Shown piece after piece: positions 1 through 6,837 of a stretch of 64,000 bases of DNA. Every line of letters begins with the position of its first letter. Position 1 is the first letter of the stretch. Under the pieces are notes generated by a model. The model was not told where the DNA came from, made no database searches, and saw only the letters and a program-made list of their open reading frames with translations. This stretch comes from JAUUZQ01 sp964538375 (GTDB taxonomy: Bacteria > Bacteroidota > Bacteroidia > Bacteroidales > GCA-2748055), in assembly GCA_964538375.1 (NCBI GenBank), contig CAZIFQ010000002.1:198602-262601 (forward strand). The letters run 5' to 3'. A program made the translations under genes and the position numbers.

Positions 1-104
1 ATGACAAAGAAGGGAACAAGCACTACAGCACAGAAATTCACTGTAACAATTTCCTGTTCCTGAGGCCCGGATTTAACGGTGATAGTAAAGATTCGGAAGC
101 ATAG
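1..104 (+). CDS. ssb: single-stranded DNA-binding protein, C-terminal fragment (5' end outside window)
   Basis: The third forward frame is open from the window edge to a TAG at 102-104. It encodes DKEGNKHYSTEIHCNNFLFL followed by a short tail. The DKEGNK-Y-TEI pattern matches the last strands of the SSB OB fold, which coats single-stranded DNA during replication and repair. The protein ends with NGDSKDSEA, so the acidic DDxPF tip that normally recruits partner proteins is not present. The same stretch read in frame 1 gives only a 20-residue ORF, which I consider a shadow. The assignment rests on about 33 residues. A strong terminator follows at 148-180. Confidence 0.65.
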   Translation, partial: DKEGNKHYSTEIHCNNFLFLRPGFNGDSKDSEA

Positions 105-124
105 GGGTTAAAGATTTCCGAATC
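90..124 (+). other. 9-bp perfect inverted repeat spanning the ssb stop codon
   Basis: GATTCGGAA at 90-98 pairs perfectly with TTCCGAATC at 116-124 across a 17-nt loop that contains the ssb stop codon. A T-rich stretch follows. It could stabilise the ssb mRNA 3' end or act as a weak first terminator ahead of the stronger hairpin at 148-175. Confidence 0.45.
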
Positions 125-147
125 GTTTAGTTGTTTTTACTTTTAGA

Positions 148-180
148 AGAGGCGCTTTGATTGTTTGGCGCCTCTTTTTA
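148..180 (+). terminator. rho-independent terminator of the ssb transcript
   Basis: The arms AGAGGCGC (148-155) and GCGCCTCT (168-175) are perfectly complementary, with a 12-nt loop, and the T tract runs to 179. The T tract is on the plus strand, so this fits best as the end of ssb. It also lies directly at the gcvP stop codon, so it may insulate the convergent genes. Confidence 0.8.
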
Positions 181-3051
181 TTCATCTTTGTAAGAGGAGA
201 TGGGTGCGCAGGAACATACCAGGTTTCTGTCGCCGTATCCATCATTGATTCTGCTAACTGCGGGCCAGAATTTGTTTTCTCTTACCCAGCTTAGCGGGAA
301 AGCAGCCCTTTGTCGTTCGTATGGTCTGTCCCATTCGCTTGATGTTACTACTTCCTGTGTGTGAGGGGCATGCTTCAGTACGTTATTTACCTTGTCCATT
401 TTGCCTTCTTTGATGGCTTTGATGTCTCCTGCGATATCAATTAATGCCTCTGCAAATTTATCCAGTTCTTCTTTAGATTCACTCTCTGTGGGCTCCACCA
501 TCAGTGTGCCGTGCACAGGGAAGGAGAGGGTAGGAGCATGAAACCCATAATCCATTAACCGCTTGGCAATGTCAGATTCAGTAATATCAGTTTCTGCTTT
601 GAAACCCCGGCAATCGAGAATCATTTCGTGGGCCACAAATCCGTTTGCCCCAGTATAGAGAACATCATAGTAATCTTTCAATCTTGCTGCCAGGTAGTTG
701 GCATTCAGTATTGCAATTTGTGTAGATAAAGTTAATCCTTCTTTCCCCAACATTTGGATGTAAGAGTGTGATATAGGAAGAACTCCTGCACTTCCAAATG
801 GGGCTGCAGATACCGCATTAATTCCATTTACACCTCCTGTTTCGATTATTGAATGGGTTGGAAGAAATTCTACCAGGTGCTTAGCTACACCGATGGGACC
901 AACACCAGGGCCGCCTCCACCGTGCGGAATGGCAAAAGTTTTATGTAGGTTGAGGTGACAAACATCAGCTCCAATGATGGCCGGACTGGTTAGTCCAACC
1001 TGGGCATTCATATTTGCTCCATCCATGTAGACTTGTCCGCCATGTTGATGAACCAGGTCGATGATCTCCCTGATATTCTCCTCGAAAACGCCGTGGGTTG
1101 AAGGATAGGTTATCATGATAGCAGCCAGATGGGTGCTAAATTCTTCTATCATATTTTTCAGACAATCGGTATCAATATTCCCTTTATCGTCACATGTCAC
1201 CACCTTTACTTCCATTCCGGCCATAACGCTACTGGCAGGATTGGTTCCATGAGCAGAGGCAGGAATCAGAACTATATTCCGGTGTTTATCACCACGGCTA
1301 AGGTGATAAGCCCGTATAACCATCATACCTGTATACTCACCGGCTGCACCTGAATTTGGTTGAAGAGAAATGGCATCAAAACCAGTGATTTTTTCCAGTG
1401 CACGATTCAGCTCGTTCATTAATTGGTAGTATCCTTCTGCCTGGTTCATAGGAACGAAAGGATGTATATTGGCAAATTCGGCAAAACCTATCGGGGTCAT
1501 CTCTGTCGCTGCATTAAGTTTCATGGTACAGGAGCCCAGGGATATCATGCAATGCGTCAGGGAGAAGTCTCTTTTCTCCAGCTTGGTTATATAGCGCATC
1601 ATCTCTGTTTCGGAACGGTATTTATGAAATACCTCATGGTCCATATAGCTGTCTGTTCTAAGCATATGTGCAGGTATAGCATTCATTTTCTCCAGTGATG
1701 CGATTCGCATGAATGCTTTCTTTGCTGCAATGCCAAACACATTCAATATCTCATTCAAATCTTCTTCCCTGGTAGTCTCATCTGTAGAAATAATAACTAC
1801 AGATTCTGATGGGTAGTAAAAGTTAATTTTAGCGTCTTCCGCTATCTTTTTTATGTCTGAGGACTTGATTGATTCGGGAAGATTAATCTTCAGCGTATCG
1901 AAGAAAATTTTATTCTCTTGATCATAGCCAATTTCCTTTAGTTTCTCATTAAGGTATACAGTGCCGGTGTGAATATCTTCAGCAATTTCCTTAATCCCTT
2001 CTGGGCCGTGGTAAACCACATACATTCCAGCCATAATGGCTAGCAGTGCCTGTGCGGTACAGATATTAGATGTAGCTCTTTCTCTCTTGATATGCTGTTC
2101 ACGGGTCTGCAGCGCCATTCTCAGGGCAGGATTTTCCTGGGCATCGATAGAGATACCGATAATTCTTCCAGGAAGCTGTCTTTTGAAAGTGTTTTTTGTG
2201 GCAAAATACGCAGCATGTGGTCCACCATAAAACATGGGTATACCGAATCGTTGTGTAGAACCAAATACGATATCTGCACCCCATTTGCCGGGAGGTGTCA
2301 GGATGGCCAGACTCATAATATCAGCTGCAACACCGACCAAAATATTTTGTTCTTTTGTAGCGGCGGTAAATGTTGAATAATCCTGAATCTTTCCATCAGC
2401 CGCCGGATACTGGACCATGCAGCCGAAAGTGTCTTCAGAGAAGATATGATTTTTGAAATCTCCGGTTACGACCTTAATTCCCAGTGGTTCAGATCTAAGC
2501 CGCAATAGATCAAGTGATTGAAGGAATATGTTATTGTCTGCAAAAAATACATTCTTACCTGCTTTAACGTCGGCACGTGAGCGTGCATTAAACATCATGA
2601 TCATTGCTTCTGATGCAGCAGTTGCTTCATCCAGCAAGGAAGCATTGGCCAGTTCCATACCGGTAAGTTCCGAGATCACAGTCTGGAAATTCAAGAGTGC
2701 TTCAAGCCGACCCTGTGATATTTCTGCCTGGTATGGAGTATAGGAGGTGTACCAATTAGGATTTTCAAGGATATTTCTCTTGATAACTGAGGGCAGATAA
2801 GTGTTATAGTATCCCTGGCCGATGTATGATTTAAAAATTTTATTTTTCTTACTTATCTCTGTAATTCTCTCCAGGTAAGCAGCTTCAGTAATACCTTCGG
2901 GGAGCTCAATTTTCCCTGGTGCTAAAATGGAGGAGGGGATAGTCTTTTCAATGAGTTCATTAAGGGATTTAGCTCCAACAGTTTTCAGCATTTCATCAAT
3001 CTCATGTGACCTGGGACCGATATGACGATTGCTAAATTTATCTTCTCTCAT
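178..3051 (-). CDS. gcvP: glycine dehydrogenase (decarboxylating), P-protein of the glycine cleavage system
   Basis: PLP enzyme that decarboxylates glycine and passes the aminomethyl group to the lipoyl arm of GcvH. At 957 residues it is the long single-chain form that fuses the two half-subunits found separately in some bacteria. The N-terminus (DKFSNRHIGPRS) is typical. The PLP lysine lies in LNLHKTFAIPHGGGG at about residue 704, in the C-terminal half. gcvT and gcvH are not nearby, so the system is encoded in scattered pieces. No glycine riboswitch is visible in the roughly 90-bp gap upstream. Confidence 0.97.
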   Translation of the reverse strand: MREDKFSNRHIGPRSHEIDEMLKTVGAKSLNELIEKTIPSSILAPGKIELPEGITEAAYLERITEISKKNKIFKSYIGQGYYNTYLPSVIKRNILENPNWYTSYTPYQAEISQGRLEALLNFQTVISELTGMELANASLLDEATAASEAMIMMFNARSRADVKAGKNVFFADNNIFLQSLDLLRLRSEPLGIKVVTGDFKNHIFSEDTFGCMVQYPAADGKIQDYSTFTAATKEQNILVGVAADIMSLAILTPPGKWGADIVFGSTQRFGIPMFYGGPHAAYFATKNTFKRQLPGRIIGISIDAQENPALRMALQTREQHIKRERATSNICTAQALLAIMAGMYVVYHGPEGIKEIAEDIHTGTVYLNEKLKEIGYDQENKIFFDTLKINLPESIKSSDIKKIAEDAKINFYYPSESVVIISTDETTREEDLNEILNVFGIAAKKAFMRIASLEKMNAIPAHMLRTDSYMDHEVFHKYRSETEMMRYITKLEKRDFSLTHCMISLGSCTMKLNAATEMTPIGFAEFANIHPFVPMNQAEGYYQLMNELNRALEKITGFDAISLQPNSGAAGEYTGMMVIRAYHLSRGDKHRNIVLIPASAHGTNPASSVMAGMEVKVVTCDDKGNIDTDCLKNMIEEFSTHLAAIMITYPSTHGVFEENIREIIDLVHQHGGQVYMDGANMNAQVGLTSPAIIGADVCHLNLHKTFAIPHGGGGPGVGPIGVAKHLVEFLPTHSIIETGGVNGINAVSAAPFGSAGVLPISHSYIQMLGKEGLTLSTQIAILNANYLAARLKDYYDVLYTGANGFVAHEMILDCRGFKAETDITESDIAKRLMDYGFHAPTLSFPVHGTLMVEPTESESKEELDKFAEALIDIAGDIKAIKEGKMDKVNNVLKHAPHTQEVVTSSEWDRPYERQRAAFPLSWVRENKFWPAVSRINDGYGDRNLVCSCAPISSYKDE

Positions 3052-3141
3052 CAGTATATTTTTTAATAGGTAAATTGTAGAATTTCGAAACCCAAAGATA
3101 AAAAATCAACTATTCATTCTTGTCCATTTTTCGCATGTTTT

Positions 3142-3783
3142 TTAAGCATTAAAAAACGGATTTGTATCGATTTCATTTTGAATGGTAGATGAGCCACCGT
3201 GACCCGGCCAAACCGTAGTTTTACCCGGGAGGGTGAAGAGATTATTTTTAATGCTGCTAATAAGGGTATCGTAATTACCTCCTGGCAAATCTGTTCTTCC
3301 TATACTACCTGCAAACAGTGCGTCGCCGGTAATTACAAATCCTTCTTCTTCGACATAAAAAGCCAAACTACCTGCTGAATGCCCTGGCACGTGCAAGGCA
3401 ACAAGTTCTGAATTGCCAAAAGATATTTTTTCTTTATGAGTGATTGTTTTATCGAGCTTTGGAAATGCTCCGACGTGGAAACCAAATGCTTCACCCATAA
3501 TGTGTCCGTTATTTAGCAATTTTTGTTCCTGCTCATGGGCCTGGGATGAAATTCCATATTTTTCACGAACGAAGGGAATACCAAGGATGTGGTCGATATG
3601 ACAATGAGTATTAATTTGCAGAACAGGATGGAGTCCATGTTCATAAATATATTTTGCCAGGGCTTCTTCTTCGTCTTTTTCGTAGCAGGCAGGATCAATA
3701 ATTATGCAATCCTTTGTTTCGTCGTGTAACAGGTAGGTGTTTACCTGGAAGGAGTTAAAAACAAGCTTATCCAGTTGTATCAT
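3142..3783 (-). CDS. metallo-beta-lactamase fold hydrolase (glyoxalase II-like)
   Basis: A 213-residue metallohydrolase with the dinuclear metal motif THCHIDH near residue 60, a later GHSAGS-type histidine, an ITGDALF aspartate and a final WPGHG histidine. These are the ligands of hydroxyacylglutathione-hydrolase-like proteins. The substrate cannot be told from sequence; a thioester or persulfide substrate is possible. I place the start at MIQLDKLVFNSF because the longer frame would run 74 bases into pcm, whereas this ATG sits one base after the pcm stop codon. It is probably co-transcribed and translationally coupled with pcm. Confidence 0.85.
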   Translation of the reverse strand: MIQLDKLVFNSFQVNTYLLHDETKDCIIIDPACYEKDEEEALAKYIYEHGLHPVLQINTHCHIDHILGIPFVREKYGISSQAHEQEQKLLNNGHIMGEAFGFHVGAFPKLDKTITHKEKISFGNSELVALHVPGHSAGSLAFYVEEEGFVITGDALFAGSIGRTDLPGGNYDTLISSIKNNLFTLPGKTTVWPGHGGSSTIQNEIDTNPFFNA

Positions 3784-3784
3784 A

Positions 3785-4429
3785 TTAATTAGATTTTCCC
3801 GGTAACAGTGGTACGAATGCAAAGTTGCCATGCACGGTTTCTTTGTATTCTTCTTCACTTTCTTTGACTATCAGAATCATTTTTTGACTAAATTTTCCTC
3901 CAATAGGAATCACCATTCTGCCACCAATGGCAAGCTGTTCCAATAGCTTTTTTGGAACTTCGGCGGCGCCTGCAGTAACTAATATCCTGTCGAAAGGAGC
4001 AAAGGTTGGCAGTCCCTCATAGCCATCGCCGTAATGAAAGGATGCTTTGTAGCTAAGGGATTTCAGTATTTCCATAGCCGTTGCATAGAGCTCCTTTTGT
4101 CTTTCTATGGTATAAACGCGAGTACCTAATTCGAGGAGCACAGCAGTTTGGTAACCTGATCCGGTGCCTACTTCCAATACTTTCTGGTGTTTCTTAACTT
4201 CAAGTAGTTCAGTCTGAAATGCTACAGTATATGGTTGTGATATTGTTTGTCCTGCAGCGATGGGAAATGCCTTATCGGCGTAAGAGAAATTGATGAAACT
4301 GCTATCCATAAAAAGATGACGAGGTATCCTGTTCAATGCATCCAGTACTTCCTTGTTTCGTATTCCCTTTTCACCAAGAGATTGAATGAGTTTTTGTCGT
4401 AATCCTTTGTGTTGGTAAGAGTCGTTCAT
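3785..4429 (-). CDS. pcm: protein-L-isoaspartate(D-aspartate) O-methyltransferase
   Basis: SAM-dependent repair enzyme that methylates isoaspartyl residues in ageing proteins so they can revert to aspartate. The 214 residues contain the family signatures: IPRHLFM near residue 36, the AGQTISQPYTVA substrate loop, and the SAM-binding EVGTGSGYQTAVL around residues 85-97. Full length. It is the first gene of a two-gene unit with the downstream metallo-beta-lactamase-fold hydrolase. Confidence 0.95.
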   Translation of the reverse strand: MNDSYQHKGLRQKLIQSLGEKGIRNKEVLDALNRIPRHLFMDSSFINFSYADKAFPIAAGQTISQPYTVAFQTELLEVKKHQKVLEVGTGSGYQTAVLLELGTRVYTIERQKELYATAMEILKSLSYKASFHYGDGYEGLPTFAPFDRILVTAGAAEVPKKLLEQLAIGGRMVIPIGGKFSQKMILIVKESEEEYKETVHGNFAFVPLLPGKSN

Positions 4430-4470
4430 GTAGAGAATGGTTTGGGGGCAAATATAAGTAAAAAGTGAAC

Positions 4471-4517
4471 TAGAGTGAGCTAAAGTTGTCCTTAACGCCT
4501 AACTTTAGTTCACTCTA
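4471..4517. repeat. 17-bp inverted repeat with 13-nt loop
   Basis: TAGAGTGAGCTAAAGTT at 4471-4487 and AACTTTAGTTCACTCTA at 4501-4517 are complementary except for one G.T pair. It lies 40 bp from the pcm start on one side and 390 bp from the sugar transferase on the other. It is not followed by a clear T tract, so it may be the remnant of a small mobile palindromic element rather than a terminator. Confidence 0.65.
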
Positions 4518-4659
4518 ATTTCTGCTGCTTTCTTCCAATCCTTCCAAGGGAAAAGAATTGCACCCTGATCAATATTTATCTATTGATATAAACTGGAGTC
4601 CCAACTCAAGGCACTCCAAATACTCCAAGTACTCAAGGCATTTACCCTTGGATTTTGTT

Positions 4660-4759
4660 CTCCAACGCATCTCTACAAATCCCCAACACATCTCTACAAG
4701 TCTCCAACCCGTTTCTACAAGGCACCAACGCCTCTCTACAACCCCCAGCGGGTCTCTAC
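4660..4759. repeat. five degenerate 21-bp direct repeats
   Basis: The core TCTCTAC (one copy TTTCTAC) recurs at 4670, 4691, 4712, 4733 and 4753, giving spacings of 21, 21, 21 and 20 bp. Each copy is preceded by a CCAAC-like word and most are followed by AA. The period is about two helical turns. The copies have diverged, and there are no spacers, so this is not a CRISPR array. Confidence 0.7.
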
Positions 4760-4907
4760 GAATTACTAAACGAAGCAACTCTTTTTAACTATTCTTTGTT
4801 TTACTACAAAGTAATTAAGATTGGGTTAAGACTACCTTAATATTTTTTATACTTTCGTACAATTTTTTGGAGAAAATTGTGTTAAAAGAATAGAATTCCT
4901 AAGCTTC

Positions 4908-6326
4908 ATGAAGAATTATACTAAGCAACGTTTGAAATACCTGGTAAGTGATTACCTGGCTGCAACAGTTGCCTGGCTATTGTTTTACTTGTATCGTAAG
5001 TTAAATATTGAACCTCAAATATTTGGATATGAAGTGCCTGTGAACCTTGATCTAAGGTTCTGGGTAGTATTTTTTGGCATACCTGCCGCGTGGTTAATAC
5101 TCTATTATTTTACCGGATTTTATAAAAATATTTTTCGCAGATCCAGGCTGGATGATTTCTTGAAAACCTTTTTAAGTATATTGCTGGGAGTTGTGATAAT
5201 TTTCTTCCTCCTGATTCTTGATGATGTCATTCCTGACTATACACATTACTACAATCTCTTTTTCACTTTGTTCTTCCTTCAGTTTGTTTTCACCTTGATT
5301 CCGAGAATGATAATTACGAGTATAACTGTTGGTAAGATTCACAGGAGGAAAATTGGATTCAGAACTATATTTATAGGCAGCAATGAAAATGCACGAGAAG
5401 TATATAAAGATCTTCAAAACGAAAAACATGCCAGTGGCCACACCATTATGGGATTCGTTAATGTACACCAAAAGGTGCATTATCAACTGCAGGATTACAT
5501 TGATCACCTGGGAGGATTAACAGATCTTGAGCGTGTGATTAATGTCAACAGGATTGAGGAGGTGATTATTGCGCTGGAGTCGTCGGAACATCAGGAGATT
5601 GGTAATATTATCAATAAGTTGAGCCTGATGGATGTGAGAATCAGCGCTATTCCAAGCATGACGGATATTCTTTCGGGACGGGTAAAATCCACTACTATTT
5701 TTGATACCCCTTTACTCGAGGTGAGCCATGAATTAATGCCCATTTGGCAGGCCAATGTTAAACAAATGTTGGATTGGTTGCTTGCTACATTGGCCATCAT
5801 TTTATTACTGCCACTTGAGTTGGTATTAATGATTGGAGTAAAATTGTCTTCACCAGGACCCTTGTTCTACAGGCAAGAGAGAGTAGGTAAATATGGTAAG
5901 CCCTTTAAGATTTATAAATTTCGATCCATGTACCAGGATGCTGAAACTAACGGGCCGGAATTATCTTCAAAACATGATGTTCGAATCACAAAGTTTGGGC
6001 AGTTTATGCGTAAACACAGATTGGATGAGATACCCAATTTCATCAATGTGATAAAAGGAGACATGTCACTTGTCGGGCCTCGTCCGGAGCGGCAATACTT
6101 TATTGATAAAATAACTGAAGAAGCACCTCATTACATCCACCTGCATAAGGTTCGTCCTGGTATTACTTCATGGGGACAGGTAAAATACGGTTATGCTGAG
6201 AATGTGGAACAGATGATAAAAAGGCTGCGGTACGATATTCTATATATTGAGAATATGTCGCTCTTTGTAGATTTGAAAATATTGTTCTATACGGTTGTTA
6301 CTATTTTTCGTGGTTCAGGTGTATAA
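4908..6326 (+). CDS. exopolysaccharide polyprenyl-phosphate sugar-1-phosphate transferase (WcaJ/WbaP type)
   Basis: Membrane enzyme that starts assembly of a surface polysaccharide by moving a sugar-1-phosphate onto undecaprenyl phosphate. The 472 residues show four to five N-terminal membrane segments (about 1-140), a central CoA-binding-like Rossmann region (about 150-270), a further membrane segment near 285-310, and the C-terminal bacterial sugar transferase domain. That domain carries KFRSMYQDAE, RLDEIPNFINVIKGDMS and VGPRPE. Full length. No glycosyltransferase operon follows, so it is an orphan initiator here. The repeat-rich upstream block may carry its control region. Confidence 0.93.
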   Translation: MKNYTKQRLKYLVSDYLAATVAWLLFYLYRKLNIEPQIFGYEVPVNLDLRFWVVFFGIPAAWLILYYFTGFYKNIFRRSRLDDFLKTFLSILLGVVIIFFLLILDDVIPDYTHYYNLFFTLFFLQFVFTLIPRMIITSITVGKIHRRKIGFRTIFIGSNENAREVYKDLQNEKHASGHTIMGFVNVHQKVHYQLQDYIDHLGGLTDLERVINVNRIEEVIIALESSEHQEIGNIINKLSLMDVRISAIPSMTDILSGRVKSTTIFDTPLLEVSHELMPIWQANVKQMLDWLLATLAIILLLPLELVLMIGVKLSSPGPLFYRQERVGKYGKPFKIYKFRSMYQDAETNGPELSSKHDVRITKFGQFMRKHRLDEIPNFINVIKGDMSLVGPRPERQYFIDKITEEAPHYIHLHKVRPGITSWGQVKYGYAENVEQMIKRLRYDILYIENMSLFVDLKILFYTVVTIFRGSGV

Positions 6327-6332
6327 GCAATC

Positions 6333-6584
6333 CTAGTTTTTTCCCGCAATCAAAAGGAGATCTTTACTTTCGTGGCGCACATCGTTGCCAACTGTTACCT
6401 TGTATAAGCCAACTGGGTAATTACTCATATCGAGGGAGATAAGTGATGTTTGGACATCAGTGTATGTTTGCTCGTATACTTTTTCTCCATGGTTATTTGT
6501 TACGGTAAGATTGCATTCAGCAACTAATTCTGCAGGGATACTAATGTAAGAGGTTGAACGAGAAGGGTTCGGGTAAATTTTCAT
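6333..6584 (-). CDS. stand-alone type IX secretion (type A) sorting domain protein
   Basis: An 83-residue frame that consists almost entirely of a Por secretion-type C-terminal domain: MKIYPNPSRSTSYISI at the start, a central NNHGEKVYEQ strand, and NYPVGLYKVTV near the end. Such domains normally close large secreted proteins. Here there is no signal peptide and no cargo; an in-frame stop lies about 45 bases upstream of the ATG. It is either the tail of a lost gene that happens to begin with ATG or a real mini-protein. The preceding sequence is AT-rich and gives no sign of a cargo domain. Confidence 0.55.
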   Translation of the reverse strand: MKIYPNPSRSTSYISIPAELVAECNLTVTNNHGEKVYEQTYTDVQTSLISLDMSNYPVGLYKVTVGNDVRHESKDLLLIAGKN

Positions 6585-6727
6585 ACTGTTTTCTTTTTCA
6601 CAAAATTTGAACGATAGGCAAAAGTATACTTATAATTGGAAAAATGACCCAATCCTGTTTTAAGTTAAGGTTAAATCTTGTAGAATTCCATTGCCTTCAA
6701 CCTGGCTTTCCTCCTATATCAATTGCC

Positions 6728-6760
6728 CTCACCCCGGCCCTCTCCCGCTGGGAGAGGGAG
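6728..6760. repeat. GC-rich palindromic dispersed repeat
   Basis: CCCTCTCCC (6738-6746) and GGGAGAGGG (6750-6758) form a perfect 9-bp hairpin with a 3-nt loop. It is preceded by CCTCACCCCGG. This word combination is known as a dispersed intergenic hairpin in many genomes. It is much richer in GC than the flanks. Confidence 0.6.
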
Positions 6761-6783
6761 TTCGCTTCGAATATAATTTTAGA

Positions 6784-6814
6784 TAAAAAAAGCCCCTGAC
6801 ATAAATCAGAGGCT
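6784..6814 (-). terminator. rho-independent terminator of the M3 peptidase gene
   Basis: Read on the minus strand, AGCCTCTGA and TCAGGGGCT pair across a 6-nt loop (6791-6814, one G.T pair) and are followed by seven T residues. It lies 24 bases after the stop codon of the peptidase gene. Confidence 0.85.
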
Positions 6815-6837
6815 TTCGCTATAGGGTAAATCAATTA

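Larger units (their letters stand above)
4430..4907. other. 478-bp non-coding block upstream of the sugar transferase
   Basis: No convincing gene is present. The block holds a large inverted repeat (4471-4517), a pyrimidine/A-rich stretch with repeated ACTCCAA and ACTCAAGGC words (about 4600-4640), and five degenerate 21-bp repeats (4660-4759). It also has a TACTTTCG box at 4850-4857, which is one base from the TAnnTTTG -7 consensus and lies about 50 bp ahead of the next start codon. A 76-codon frame through the repeats is open but looks like translated repeat. Confidence 0.6.

Noticed and set aside
1..63. 20-codon ORF from the first base (MTKKGTST...)
   Set aside because: The third frame gives a recognisable SSB end, so this ATG is an internal out-of-frame codon.
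3052..3141. Glycine riboswitch upstream of gcvP
   Set aside because: The gap is only 90 bp and shows no paired-aptamer pattern.
4660..4759. Possible CRISPR array
   Set aside because: Copies are diverged, 21 bp long and contiguous, without unique spacers or cas genes.
4558..4788. Open frames on both strands through the 21-bp repeats
   Set aside because: The peptides only reflect the repeat (LQRIST-like units) and have no start context or known family.
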